Shown here one piece after another: positions 1-10,082 of a stretch of DNA of 64,000 nucleotides. This stretch comes from Acinetobacter corruptisaponis. Its GTDB lineage: Bacteria; Pseudomonadota; Gammaproteobacteria; Pseudomonadales; Moraxellaceae. A program made the position numbers and the translations under genes. The DNA is taken from contig NZ_CP125669.1 of NCBI RefSeq assembly GCF_030053775.1, positions 1 through 64,000 of the forward strand, written 5' to 3'. Every line of letters starts with the position of its first letter. Position 1 is the first letter of the stretch. Below the pieces are notes generated by a model, which saw only the letters and a list, made by a program, of their open reading frames with translations, did no database searches and was not told where the DNA came from.

Positions 1-1326
1 ATGTTTAGAACCAATAAAAGCGGTGAAAATATTCATCCACTGAGTGAGATGTTCAACCGTCATTATTGGTTGCAAATTGGCTTGATTGCGCTGTCGATTA
101 TTATCGGTATTGCATGCAGTGCTTGGGTCATTAAAGGCTCACTGCTCAAAACAGCGCTTGAGCAAGAAATGGAACATTATTGGATGCGAGTTGATCGTAA
201 TCCCAATGCTGATTTACCTGATACAAAAAATTTATATGGCTATCGCTGGCTAAGTAAAGATCCACCTTTAGTGTTTAAAAATCAAACTTTAAAGCAGGGC
301 GTTCATCGGGTCTTCGTCGATGGTAAAGATCGAATGACTGTTTATGGTGAAAGAAATGGACAACATGTCCTTCTTGTTTTTGGTGAAAGTAATGTCAACA
401 AAATTGTGTGGATGTTTGGTTTAGCACCGTTAATGTTCAGCCTAATTGTACTGTATAGCATCTTATGGTTTTCAAATCGGAGAGCTAAACGTTATTTTTC
501 ACCAATTACACGGTTAGCAAACGCTTTAGATCATATTGATTGGGCACATCAAAATAAAGAAGCTTCTCCCTTTCAAGGGATTAGTACTAACGGCAATCTG
601 GAAGCTGAATATTTAAAGCAGGCATTAGAAAAGTATCATCAAGTTTTAAACGATTTCATCAACCGAGAACGTGAGTTTACAGGGGATGTTAGTCATGAAT
701 TACGCACACCACTCACAATTTTAAAAGGTAGTGTACAGCTTTGTCAGGTTAAATATGGGGAAGATAAAGCACTGCATCGTATTTCCAATACCATTGAGGA
801 TATGCAACTGCTTGTCGAAACGCTATTGGCGATCGCACGCAATACCACCAATAACTTAACTGCTGAGCAAACTCGATTATCCAATATAATTAGTGATTTG
901 CTAAAGGATCTAGAGCCTGTAAGTCAAAGCAAAGGTGTTCAAGTTTTTGTTCATTATGACCCTCAAGAGTTTCCTCGACTCATTTATCCCTCAATGACTA
1001 AAATGGTGCTGAGTAACATTCTGCGCAATGCATTGAATTATTCTCAAGGATCTAATATCCATATTATTCAACGCCAAAATAGTATTGTGATTGCTGATAA
1101 TGGGATTGGGATTGAGATGCCGAATGATTGTAAAGTCCAGGAGTTAAGTTCTCAATTTCAACTGACAGCCAAAGGTCATGGGATTGGTTTACAACTGGTT
1201 AGAAAGTTATGCACTCAGTTGGGATGGAGAGTTGAGTTATTTGACCGCCAATATTATTTAAGCACTCATCCACATTTACAATTAGAAAATACAACTGGCT
1301 TAATTGTTGTGGTGTATATGAATTAA
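1..1326 (+). CDS. Two-component sensor histidine kinase
   Basis: Inner-membrane sensor kinase of 441 aa that would phosphorylate a response regulator. Two membrane segments (about residues 22-46 and 135-158) enclose a short periplasmic sensor region. The cytoplasmic part has the H-box DVSHELRTPL with phospho-acceptor His232, an N-box around Asn343, and G1 (DNGIGIE, about 366) and G2 (GHGIGLQL, about 392) ATP-binding motifs. It begins at the first base of the window with ATG, so a longer upstream start cannot be excluded. The partner is probably the OmpR-type regulator on the opposite strand; their stop codons overlap by 4 nt. The signal sensed is unknown. Confidence 0.88.
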   Translation: MFRTNKSGENIHPLSEMFNRHYWLQIGLIALSIIIGIACSAWVIKGSLLKTALEQEMEHYWMRVDRNPNADLPDTKNLYGYRWLSKDPPLVFKNQTLKQGVHRVFVDGKDRMTVYGERNGQHVLLVFGESNVNKIVWMFGLAPLMFSLIVLYSILWFSNRRAKRYFSPITRLANALDHIDWAHQNKEASPFQGISTNGNLEAEYLKQALEKYHQVLNDFINREREFTGDVSHELRTPLTILKGSVQLCQVKYGEDKALHRISNTIEDMQLLVETLLAIARNTTNNLTAEQTRLSNIISDLLKDLEPVSQSKGVQVFVHYDPQEFPRLIYPSMTKMVLSNILRNALNYSQGSNIHIIQRQNSIVIADNGIGIEMPNDCKVQELSSQFQLTAKGHGIGLQLVRKLCTQLGWRVELFDRQYYLSTHPHLQLENTTGLIVVVYMN

Positions 1327-2018
1327 TGTGAACTCTGATCAAACGAAACTTTCAAACCGACACCTGAAATGGTATGGATCAACTTCTCTTGAAAAGGCTT
1401 ATCGATCATTTTTCTTAAGTTGTAGATATGACTGCGTAATGCATCACTTTCAGGTTCTTCATCACCCCATAGTTCGATAACAATTTCTTGTTTGGTAATG
1501 ACTTTGGGAGAGTTTCTCATCAAAATTTTAAGTAATTTAAATTGGATACGGGGCAGCTCAATCGACTGACCTGCACGTGTTACAGTTTGGGTCGAACTGT
1601 CTAAAATCAGGTCATGAATTTTGATTTTACTTGTTGATACTTCGCCAAGAGAGCGCTTAATAAGTGCCCGAATTCGCATCACCAATTCATTAAAATCAAA
1701 AGGTTTGATTAAATAATCATCAGTTCCTGCGGTGAAACCCTTTAGTTTATCATCCAATGTGTCTCTGGCCGTTAACATCAGAATTGGAATATCTTTGCCT
1801 TGATCAGTTCTCAGCCATTCACATAAATCATAGCCTGAACCATCGGGTAAATTAATGTCGAGTAAAAGTAAATGATAAGGGTTCGTTTTTAAAAAATTGC
1901 GTGCAGCATCTAAATTACGGGCATGATCAATGACAAAGCCATGTTGTTCTAGAAACTCACAGACTGTTGCAGCAAGCTCGAAGTGATCTTCTACCATAAG
2001 AATAAATTGATTGTTCAT
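1323..2018 (-). CDS. OmpR/PhoB-family response regulator
   Basis: DNA-binding response regulator of 231 aa. The receiver domain (1-120) has acidic residues E10/D11, phospho-acceptor Asp54 in LLLDINLPDG, Thr83 and Lys105 (LIKPFDF). A winged-helix Trans_reg_C domain occupies roughly 130-228, ending in the usual RSHIYNLRKMID recognition region. It converges tail to tail with the histidine kinase and shares a TTAA at the two stop codons. Cognate kinase and regulator are usually co-directional, so pairing here is inferred from adjacency. The chalcone-isomerase-like gene lies 15 nt upstream on the same strand, so the two may be co-transcribed. Target genes are not visible. Confidence 0.9.
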   Translation of the reverse strand: MNNQFILMVEDHFELAATVCEFLEQHGFVIDHARNLDAARNFLKTNPYHLLLLDINLPDGSGYDLCEWLRTDQGKDIPILMLTARDTLDDKLKGFTAGTDDYLIKPFDFNELVMRIRALIKRSLGEVSTSKIKIHDLILDSSTQTVTRAGQSIELPRIQFKLLKILMRNSPKVITKQEIVIELWGDEEPESDALRSHIYNLRKMIDKPFQEKLIHTISGVGLKVSFDQSSH

Positions 2019-2033
2019 AATAATTCGATCAAG

Positions 2034-2528
2034 TTATAGATTTAGTAATTGTTGCTTTAATTTAGCATTAAATGGTGAGTTCCCAAACCATATTTTAAAG
2101 TATTGATTCGCTTGAGAATCAGTAATTGCACCTAAGCGCTTTTGGTTCAGAGACAAGCTTAACTGTTTGCTCGTTTGGTCATAATTTAAAGTATAGAGAT
2201 CGCCCCTTTTTACGGGGTGATATAATGCAGTAATTCTGTTTAAAACTGATTCGTCTGAAAAATTAGTCACATTTTTCTTAAGGTAGTAAGTCGCCGCTTT
2301 TTTAAATGCCCATTCTCGAATATTTTGGTTATAAGAAAAATCTAATCTAATATTTTGATTTTCCCAGTTTTGACTGCAATTATTGGCGTAATAGCTAACT
2401 GATCCTACATTTTTTGATGTGACGATGAGGGGAGCTGTATTACATAGTTGTGTATTTGCATGTACTAAGCTTAAAGGCGTGATAAGACATGTGACACTGA
2501 GTCCAATTTTTCTTAAATAATTAAGCAT
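2034..2528 (-). CDS. Chalcone isomerase-like periplasmic protein
   Basis: Protein of 164 aa with a cleavable-looking signal peptide (MLNYLRKIGLSV..., cleavage near residue 24 after VHA). The C-terminal half (YHPVKRGDLYTLNYD, then a short strand, then IWFGNSPFNAKLKQQLL) matches my memory of the bacterial chalcone-isomerase-like family. In proteobacteria these proteins often sit with cyclopropane-fatty-acid synthase, DUF3833 and NTF2-like genes; here only the NTF2-like lipoprotein remains beside it. Isomerase activity has not been shown for most members. Likely envelope or lipid related by context. Confidence 0.65.
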   Translation of the reverse strand: MLNYLRKIGLSVTCLITPLSLVHANTQLCNTAPLIVTSKNVGSVSYYANNCSQNWENQNIRLDFSYNQNIREWAFKKAATYYLKKNVTNFSDESVLNRITALYHPVKRGDLYTLNYDQTSKQLSLSLNQKRLGAITDSQANQYFKIWFGNSPFNAKLKQQLLNL

Positions 2529-2604
2529 TTCGCACCTCTACTTTTATATTTAATTCAACAATCTATAGCTGTTCATGAAGCTTATTCACTAGGCCGAATT
2601 TAAA

Positions 2605-3171
2605 CTATTTTTTAAATGGTAAAAGCAAAGAATAAGCATTTCCTACATAGGGCAGAGAACGATATAAACCATTAGCAGGGTCCCAATAATCTTGCTGAAA
2701 AATGATCAAACCCTTGTCATTAATTTTGATTTGGCTAACTCCATATGAGGACATAGTTTTCATACGGCCAAACATTTTGAAGTCATACACCATATGCCAA
2801 TGAATATAGGCCGAATCATCTGTGTGCGTTGCACTCATTAATTTTACAGTAACATTGCTGACACGCTTGTTCATTCCTTCAAAATGTTTAACGAGCTCAT
2901 TTTTAGTAGAAAATTGAGAAAGAGTATCATTGATGTATAAATGATCTGCATAGAGTTGACTTGTGTTTTTAACAAAATCAACAGTTCCCATTGTATTAAA
3001 TGCAGCTACAAAGCGCTGCCCGACAAGCTGAGCTTGTTGATCATTCAACATAATTCCTGAGATGTGCTTATTTGCTTTATCAAAGTCAGTGCTATAACTT
3101 GGTATACTTTTACAACTAACCAATGAAAGTAATGCCAGTGTTGAAACTGTTACACTTCTTAGAAATGTCAT
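2605..3171 (-). CDS. NTF2/SnoaL-like lipoprotein
   Basis: Protein of 188 aa with a lipoprotein signal and lipobox LVSC, the lipidated residue being Cys20. The remainder reads as an NTF2/SnoaL-like cone-shaped fold: a helix with VGQRFVAAFNTMGTVDFV, then LYADHLYINDTLSQFSTKNELVKHF, then the strands KLMSATHTDDSAYIHWHMVYDF. It lies 76 nt upstream of the chalcone-isomerase-like gene on the same strand, and in related bacteria such genes accompany fatty-acid cyclopropanation clusters. Biochemical role unknown. The family call rests on fold-level pattern, the lipoprotein call on the clear lipobox. Confidence 0.65.
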   Translation of the reverse strand: MTFLRSVTVSTLALLSLVSCKSIPSYSTDFDKANKHISGIMLNDQQAQLVGQRFVAAFNTMGTVDFVKNTSQLYADHLYINDTLSQFSTKNELVKHFEGMNKRVSNVTVKLMSATHTDDSAYIHWHMVYDFKMFGRMKTMSSYGVSQIKINDKGLIIFQQDYWDPANGLYRSLPYVGNAYSLLLPFKK

Positions 3172-3585
3172 TTTGCTAAACTCACATCATTTTAAAGTTA
3201 GCTTAAAAGAGCAAGCGTGAATAGGATGTGAAATGCAATATAGATGGTTTTAGCTAAAGCAACTTCTTCCAAATGAATCTATGATAAGAACAGAATTGGT
3301 TTACCTTCGAATTGACCCATCTTCAGAGCAGTCTGAAAGGTAAAGGGTCTAGATTGGGTAAATTTAAGTTTTATAGAAATAAAATATATATAAAACATGG
3401 TTTTATTGATTTAGTTCAACTGACGCCATCTCCACCAAATTTTTTGTTATAAAATGCATTGCTTAAAAAAAGGCATTGTCACAAAATTTGGCACAAATTA
3501 TAAAATCTATAAGATTCTATTAGATTTTAATTATTTGATAAATAATGGATTAAACCTAGATAGAATCTATTAAAAGGTTATTTAG

Positions 3586-3667
3586 AGAGTTTGAATCTCA
3601 CCGCTTCTGCCAAATATCTAAATAAGCCCTTGTTTTTACAGGAGCTTGTTTTTTTGTCTATGGTATT
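3586..3667 (+). repeat. Copy of tRNA-Ser 3' end plus terminator
   Basis: About 80 nt closely matching the T-arm, acceptor end and downstream terminator of the intact tRNA-Ser at 9490-9579 (shared GAATCTCACCGCTTC, AAATAAGCCCTTG and TATGGT). There are scattered substitutions, including CCGCTTCCGCC to CCGCTTCTGCC and a weakened terminator stem. The 5' two thirds of the tRNA is absent. Such 3'-end copies are what integrases that target tRNA genes leave behind, so this is probably an old attachment-site remnant. Confidence 0.65.
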
Positions 3668-4147
3668 TTGTTTTTTATTATGTTTGTTATAGCGTCAAAC
3701 GTTTTGTCTTCATCGGGATATTGTGAGAAATAAGCCAAGACTTTAGCATTAAAAGGCCTACCAGCTATGGTGGTTAGGTGTGTATTGAATATGGCCCACC
3801 ATACTGTCGAAGCGATTAGTATTCTCAAACGTATTCCAGTGCATATGATACATAGTATTACTTTGCTGGATCGAACAGGCGACTGGGCAGCCGTTTGACT
3901 ACCTGAAGTGGTGCATCAACGCGCGATAACTAATTTATGATATGTCGATCTTGGGGATTGGTATTACGTGGTGCTGTACTGATTGATGTATATACCTAAT
4001 ATCAGGGGAGAACTCTATCTTTGTGATGTGTGTCAATTACTGTATCCTATTTAAGGCATAACACAAGTGTAATGCTCTGTTACAAATAATCGGCGACACC
4101 ATATAAGCACCAATTGATATTAAGTATATGATTTTTATTTGGAAATA

Positions 4148-4196
4148 ATACGTTGACATCGTAGAGGTCTCCAGTTCGAGTCTGGATATCCTACCA
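4148..4196 (+). pseudogene. tRNA 3' fragment, probably tRNA-Val(GAC)
   Basis: The sequence reads as an anticodon stem-loop with loop TTGACAT, a variable loop, a T-arm with TTCGAGT loop and TCCAG/CTGGA stem, and an acceptor end finishing in CCA at 4196. No D-arm or 5' acceptor strand is present, and the acceptor appears one base short, so this is not a functional tRNA. The GAC anticodon suggests valine. Likely another attachment-site scar. Confidence 0.5.
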
Positions 4197-4223
4197 AGAT
4201 TAGCTTTTAAATCAGTAGCTTAG

Positions 4224-4250
4224 AAAACCGCCGTAATTGGCGGTTTTTTC
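4224..4250 (+). terminator. Rho-independent terminator after tRNA fragment
   Basis: Stem AACCGCC/GGCGGTT around TAATT, followed by TTTTTTC. It lies 28 nt past the tRNA-like fragment and probably came with it. Confidence 0.6.
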
Positions 4251-4492
4251 GTTTCGGGGATTTTAGGGGTATTTTCGGGGAACTAAATAGTGCTCTAGGT
4301 CTAATTAAGTATCAATTCAAACCACTTGACCATCTACTGAATTGGTGATAATTTAGACTATAAGGAAGTCATATACTATTTTAGGATTTAAGAGATATCT
4401 TGCCTAAATGAACAAAGATATGATGACCCGAATACACAGCTAACAACGAACGAAACGGTTCAGATCGTTTTTAAAAATGTTCAAGGTTGTAG

Positions 4493-4517
4493 AAAAGCCC
4501 GTTAATCGGGCTTTTTT
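4493..4517 (+). terminator. Rho-independent terminator
   Basis: AAAAGCCCG/CGGGCTTTTTT hairpin with a T-run. No gene ends immediately upstream on the plus strand, so it probably marks the end of a lost transcript and insulates the small gene at 4588. Confidence 0.6.
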
Positions 4518-4587
4518 AATGCCTATAATTTTTAAAGCGAATTTGGGGTATAGTCTATAAAAATTGGATTAACAACAGGGGATTGTT

Positions 4588-4818
4588 ATGCTGATATTGA
4601 TTATCGTACTTTTAGCAATTGGCTTTGTCCTGTTTACATTTTTCGCAAAAAGGACAGATTCCACTTCAGACTCTCTTGATCATTCACCACATTATTACTC
4701 AAATATTTCCCCATGTGAATCATCCAGAAATGATGATTCAGGATATTCTGATCATTGTCATTCAAATGATGACTCCAGTTCAGATTCAAGTGGTTGTGAT
4801 AGTAGCAGCAATGATTAA
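4588..4818 (+). CDS. Small membrane protein with Ser/Asp/Cys-rich tail
   Basis: Predicted 76-aa protein with one N-terminal membrane helix (residues 2-20, MLILIIVLLAIGFVLF) and a hydrophilic tail dominated by Ser, Asp and His, with two cysteines. A ribosome-binding site AGGGGA lies 8 nt before the ATG, which supports translation. I do not recognise a family. The acidic, His/Cys-bearing tail could bind metal, but nothing shows this. An overlapping plus-strand frame (4619-4849) is less likely because it lacks a ribosome-binding site. It converges with the pirin gene. Confidence 0.5.
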   Translation: MLILIIVLLAIGFVLFTFFAKRTDSTSDSLDHSPHYYSNISPCESSRNDDSGYSDHCHSNDDSSSDSSGCDSSSND

Positions 4819-4850
4819 AAAGCTCGTACCCCTAGGAGAAGAGGTATGAG
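4816..4850 (-). terminator. Terminator of the pirin gene
   Basis: Imperfect 11-bp stem (CTCATACCTCT paired with AGGGGTACGAG on the minus strand) followed on the minus strand by a CTTTTTAA tail, directly downstream of the pirin gene. It may also serve the small gene ending at 4818. Confidence 0.5.
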
Positions 4851-4862
4851 TTAAACGGATGA

Positions 4863-5546
4863 TTAAGGTAGGTCAAACCAGATCATTTGGCTATCCTGCG
4901 ATGCAGTAACGGTCGCGGTCTCATCAAATAATAATGCATCACCCGCTTTAACCAGGTGATCAGCAATCATCACTTCACCAGAAATCACATGAACATAGTT
5001 CACTTTTTTCTTTGCAGTAATCTCCAAGTGTTGATCTTTCTCAATCACCGCCGTTTTCACCTCAGCATTTTGACGGATCAGCATTGGTGCGGATTCATCA
5101 CCTGCGATCAAATGCCATTGGTTTGGGTGATCTTTCGGATTCAGCTGAATTTGCTGATAAGTCGGTTCAGCATCCTGTACATTGGGTTGAATCCAGATCT
5201 GTAATAGATGCACTGCCTTGTCATGCTTGTTCATTTCACTATGGGTGACACCTGTACCCGCACTCATCAACTGCCATTCACCCGCATTGATTTGTCCCTC
5301 ATTGCCCATGCTGTCCTTATGGGAAATGGTGCCATCAAGCACACAGGTCAGGATCTCCATATTGTCATGGGGATGTGTGCCGAAACCGTTATGGGCGGCA
5401 ACCGTATCATCATTGATCACGCGGAGTGCACTGACACCCATATATTTCGGGTTGTACCAGCTACCAAATGAAAAGCTGTGGTAGGTATCTAACCAGCCTG
5501 CTTTGACATGACCACGGTTTTCACTACGATGTAGATAAGCATTCAT
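4863..5546 (-). CDS. Pirin family protein (YhhW-like)
   Basis: Bicupin of 227 aa. The N-terminal cupin has the pirin signature GFGTHPHDNMEILT with metal ligands His58, His60, His102 and Glu104, plus the YHSFSFGSWYNP start motif of the YhhW branch. Members bind Fe or another divalent metal, and some oxidise quercetin; the natural substrate in Acinetobacter is unknown. The C-terminal cupin (about 130-227) is shorter and lacks an obvious metal site. It is a single gene with a terminator hairpin just downstream. Probably cytosolic. Confidence 0.88.
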   Translation of the reverse strand: MNAYLHRSENRGHVKAGWLDTYHSFSFGSWYNPKYMGVSALRVINDDTVAAHNGFGTHPHDNMEILTCVLDGTISHKDSMGNEGQINAGEWQLMSAGTGVTHSEMNKHDKAVHLLQIWIQPNVQDAEPTYQQIQLNPKDHPNQWHLIAGDESAPMLIRQNAEVKTAVIEKDQHLEITAKKKVNYVHVISGEVMIADHLVKAGDALLFDETATVTASQDSQMIWFDLP

Positions 5547-5680
5547 CTTTCATCTCCCAGTTATTATGTTCTGCTTGATTGTTATATTATCGATTCATAA
5601 TGGTGATAAATAGTCTTTTATTGCGACATATTGTTCTATAAATGGAATGGTTTGTTGTTCTGGGTTTTTCTTGGTCAATA

Positions 5681-5710
5681 AAAAGGCTGAATATTTGATT
5701 CAGCCTTTTC
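5681..5710 (-). terminator. argG terminator
   Basis: AAAAGGCTGAA/TTCAGCCTTTT stem 27 nt past the argG stop, with T-runs on the minus strand. Symmetrical, so possibly bidirectional. Confidence 0.75.
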
Positions 5711-5737
5711 AGGTGAGACAATTAAATGATCAAACGC

Positions 5738-7096
<1,359 letters not shown>

Positions 7097-7372
7097 TTAT
7101 GAGTAAAGACCCCGAACAGGTAGTCTTGGAGAATCAAAAATCGGAAGCATTGTAACACTTTTCATTAAGCTTGTTTTCTTCAAAGAAAAACTATCCAGAA
7201 AATTTATGCTCTAATGGGTTCAGTTTTTTAGTTTTAAGATTGAAAACATGATTGTTACAAGTGTTTTGACTTTAGTGTCAGCACTTTCTCAAAAAAAGCC
7301 ATAAACACGCATAAAAATTCAGTTAGAGTATTATGCAACAAGTTGCAAAGCCAAAAATATAGAAGGAATATC

Positions 7373-9403
7373 ATGACTAGCTATGCAAATATTTTAAAGC
7401 CATTACATCTCGGATTTACGACCATTAAAAACCGTGTGGTCATGGGGTCGATGCATTCAGGCTTGGAGGATCGTTTTTTTAATTATCCTAAACTTGCTGC
7501 TTATTTTGGTGAGCGTGCCAAAGGTGGAGTTGGCTTAATCATCACGGGTGGGATTTCACCAAACCGTCAAGGCTGGTTATTACCTGCGGGCGGTACCATG
7601 AACAGTCTGGCAGATATTCCTCATCACCGTCTGGTCACACATGCTGTGCATAAGCATGGCGCAAAAATCCTGATGCAAATTCTGCATTCAGGTCGTTATG
7701 GTTATCATCCATTTTCGGTTTCTTCTTCGCCAATTCAGGCACCAATTAATCCTTTTAAACCACGTCAAATGTCGGATAGCCAGATTTTGGCCACCATTGA
7801 AGATTATGCCCGTTGTGCAAGCCTGGCAAAAAAGGCAGGCTACGATGGTGTGGAAATCATGGGTTCTGAGGGTTATTTAATCAATCAGTTCCTGAGCAAC
7901 CATGTCAATAAGCGCACAGACCGTTGGGGTGGCGATATTGAAAACCGTATGCGTTTTCCCGTGGAAATCGTCAAGGCGATTCGTGCCAAAGTCGGTGAAA
8001 AATTCATTATTTGTTTCCGCCTGTCCATGCTTGATTTAGTGCATGATGGCAACACCATGCAGGAAGTAATCGTTATTGCCAAAGCATTGGAAAAAGCGGG
8101 AATCACACTTCTAAATACAGGGATTGGTTGGCATGAGGCGCGTATCCCAACCATTGTAACATCAGTCCCACGAGCTGCATTTGTTGAATATACCGCTGTG
8201 GTTAAACAGCATATTTCAGTGCCTGTCATTGCCTCAAACCGTATCAATATGCCAGATGTTGCCGAAGAGATTGTTGCTTCAGGACAGGCGGATATGGTGC
8301 AAATGGCACGACCATTTCTGGCCGATCCGTATTGGGTCAATAAAACGGCCACCAACCGTGTAGATGAAATCAATACCTGTATCGCCTGTAACCAAGCCTG
8401 TTTAGACCATGCTTTTAAAAATCAACGGGTCAGCTGTCTGGTTAATCCGCAAGCCTGTTTTGAAACGGAACTGGTATATATCAAAACCAAGAAACCAAAA
8501 CGTGTTGCGGTTGTCGGGGGCGGTGTGGCAGGGATGTCGGCTGCAACAGTTGCTGCCAGCCGTGGCCATGCTGTGACATTATTCGAAGCAAATAATGATG
8601 TGGGTGGTCAGTTTAATTTAGCGAAAGTTGTTCCTGGAAAAGAAGAGTTCCATGAAACTATTCGTTATTTTAAAGTCCAATTAAAGCAGACAGGTGTGGA
8701 TGTTCGCTTAAATACCAAGGTCAATCGTGAACAGTTGGAACGTGAGGGTTTTGATGAGGTTGTGATTGCAACAGGTGTGGTGCCACGTGCCCTAAAAATT
8801 CAGGGTAGTGATGCACCACAAGTCCTGTCTTATGCAGAAGTGCTAAAAGGCGCTAAGGTTGGACATAAGGTTGCTGTGATAGGGGCGGGTGGTATTGGTT
8901 TTGATGTGTCAGAGTTTTTGCTAAAACCACCACATCAACCACAGCCACAACCATTGGCAGAATGGCAACGCGAATGGGGTGTTGATCCAAACCCTAACTA
9001 TATTTCCGAAGGTGGTACGCAACGTCCAGAGGTTGAAATGCCAGTACGTCAGATTTATTTATTGCAACGTAAAACAACGCCGTTGGGTATTGGCTTGGGT
9101 AAAACTTCAGGCTGGGTGCATCGTGCACAGTTGAAAAAGCATGCTGTGCGTATGTTGCGTGGCGTACAGTACAAGGCTGTAACTGACGAAGGCCTATGGG
9201 TTGAGCATAATGGCCATGACCAGTTATTGCGTGTGGATACCATTGTTGTGTGTGCAGGCCAGGAGTCTGTAAAAGATTTAGTACCACGTGAAAATGAAAC
9301 TACATTGGCAAAATATCATGTGATTGGCGGGGCAAAGTTAGCAGGTGAGCTGGATGCCAAGCGTGCGATCCGTGAAGGTGCTGAACTGGCGGCTAAACTT
9401 TAA
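7373..9403 (+). CDS. fadH: 2,4-dienoyl-CoA reductase (FadH-like)
   Basis: NADPH-dependent reduction of 2,4-dienoyl-CoA during beta-oxidation of unsaturated fatty acids. The 676-aa protein has an N-terminal FMN TIM barrel (Old Yellow Enzyme type, 1-330), a 4Fe-4S cluster with Cys336, Cys339, Cys343 and Cys355 (CIACNQAC), and two dinucleotide-binding folds (VVGGGVAGMSA about 380-391 and VIGAGGIGFD about 500). I chose the ATG at 7373 because AGAAGGA lies 8 nt upstream; a TTG at 7343 in frame has no such site. A small unusual proline/glutamine-rich insert (PPHQPQPQPLAEW) lies near residue 520. Single-gene unit. Confidence 0.93.
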   Translation: MTSYANILKPLHLGFTTIKNRVVMGSMHSGLEDRFFNYPKLAAYFGERAKGGVGLIITGGISPNRQGWLLPAGGTMNSLADIPHHRLVTHAVHKHGAKILMQILHSGRYGYHPFSVSSSPIQAPINPFKPRQMSDSQILATIEDYARCASLAKKAGYDGVEIMGSEGYLINQFLSNHVNKRTDRWGGDIENRMRFPVEIVKAIRAKVGEKFIICFRLSMLDLVHDGNTMQEVIVIAKALEKAGITLLNTGIGWHEARIPTIVTSVPRAAFVEYTAVVKQHISVPVIASNRINMPDVAEEIVASGQADMVQMARPFLADPYWVNKTATNRVDEINTCIACNQACLDHAFKNQRVSCLVNPQACFETELVYIKTKKPKRVAVVGGGVAGMSAATVAASRGHAVTLFEANNDVGGQFNLAKVVPGKEEFHETIRYFKVQLKQTGVDVRLNTKVNREQLEREGFDEVVIATGVVPRALKIQGSDAPQVLSYAEVLKGAKVGHKVAVIGAGGIGFDVSEFLLKPPHQPQPQPLAEWQREWGVDPNPNYISEGGTQRPEVEMPVRQIYLLQRKTTPLGIGLGKTSGWVHRAQLKKHAVRMLRGVQYKAVTDEGLWVEHNGHDQLLRVDTIVVCAGQESVKDLVPRENETTLAKYHVIGGAKLAGELDAKRAIREGAELAAKL

Positions 9404-9489
9404 CAATTGATGAAACAATATGCATTTGAATACATTGCAGTTAAATTTTTCTTGAATAAAGGAAACAAGCTTTGTATTCTTAGGCACAT

Positions 9490-9579
9490 GGAAGCGTGGC
9501 AGAGCGGTTTAATGCACCGGTCTTGAAAACCGACGAGGGTGTGAGTCCTCCGTGAGTTCGAATCTCACCGCTTCCGCCA
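9490..9579 (+). tRNA. tRNA-Ser (anticodon UGA)
   Basis: 90-nt tRNA with GGAAGCG/CGCTTCC acceptor pairing, discriminator G and encoded CCA, a long class II variable arm, T-loop TTCGAAT, and anticodon loop CTTGAAA giving UGA. Its 3' 14 nt form part of the 19-bp repeat that bounds the island to the right; the gene itself is intact. Confidence 0.95.
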
Positions 9580-9584
9580 AATAT
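9566..9584 (+). repeat. Island attachment site, left copy
   Basis: CACCGCTTCCGCCAAATAT covers the tRNA-Ser 3' end and five bases beyond it. The identical 19 bp occurs at 40562-40580 next to a tyrosine integrase. Together they define the ends of the island. Confidence 0.85.
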
Positions 9585-9587
9585 TTA

Positions 9588-9620
9588 AATAAGCCCTTGT
9601 TTTTACAAGGGCTTATTTTT
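9588..9620 (+). terminator. Terminator after tRNA-Ser
   Basis: AAATAAGCCCTTG/CAAGGGCTTATTT stem around TTTTTA with a T-run. The same hairpin, slightly decayed, follows the tRNA-Ser 3' copy at 3586. Because it lies right of the attachment repeat it may have been brought by the island. Confidence 0.8.
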
Positions 9621-10082
9621 TGTTTATGGTTTTATCCCACATTGCAACCCACATTAAAATTCTGATTAGATCAATTGTAACTGGATGAAATCGGTAGCCT
9701 TTGGATAGTTGCTTAAAGTTCTGAGTTCTTCATCGTACTTCAAAATAAAAATAATTTTCCCATTCCCATAAAATTTTGACCCTTTCGAAAGTTGTGATCT
9801 GGTCTAACTATCTTGCTCAAGATATGTAATCAGATATTGAGTCATTGAGCCTGATCTAACAGACAATCAACTTCTGTTATCCATATCTAACTATATATTT
9901 TCTGATCTATATTCGCATGATGGTTAGACTAAATTTTGCTGGTAAATAAGAATATAGGCTTGGAATTAATGTCAAAATATCCGAGAATTGAAAGGAAAAT
10001 AAATGAGAATTAATGGTTTGCTGACTGGGAATTGTTATCGTAATTTTAGTTGGTTAGCCATGACCCTTGCGAGCATAATGTA
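9621..10082. other. Island left border with gene remnants
   Basis: No intact gene. The minus strand 9618-9660 reads MWVAMWDKTINKK then stop, closely resembling the first codons of the integrase frame at 40443 (MWVLMWDNIS...), and the upstream bases also match, so it is probably the start of a lost sister integrase. The minus strand 9666-9806 reads as the tail of another protein (…KIIFILKYDEELRTLSNY…). TCTAACTAT-type repeats at about 9805, 9888 and 9921 could be integrase arm sites. All of these are readings by eye. Confidence 0.4.

Larger units (their letters stand above)
3172..4587. other. Gene-free stretch with integration scars
   Basis: No intact gene over 1.4 kb. It holds an arm-like region of short repeats of AGATTCTATTAGA type (about 3500-3575), a copy of the tRNA-Ser 3' end (3586-3667), a tRNA-Val-like 3' fragment (4148-4196) and two terminator hairpins. 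On the minus strand 3658-3765 reads as a protein tail without a start (…AYFSQYPDEDKTFDAI…). A plus-strand frame at 3791-3898 reads SILKRIPVHMIHSITL, vaguely like a DDE transposase, but it is too short to call. I read this as a decayed integration hotspot. Confidence 0.5.

Noticed and set aside
3791..3898. Possible IS30-like transposase scrap (SILKRIPVHMIHSITL)
   Set aside because: Only 35 codons and no conserved DDE context; too short to call.
8994..9287. Long antisense frames inside fadH, argG and the catabolic genes
   Set aside because: They have no ribosome-binding sites and mirror the codon pattern of the intact genes on the other strand.
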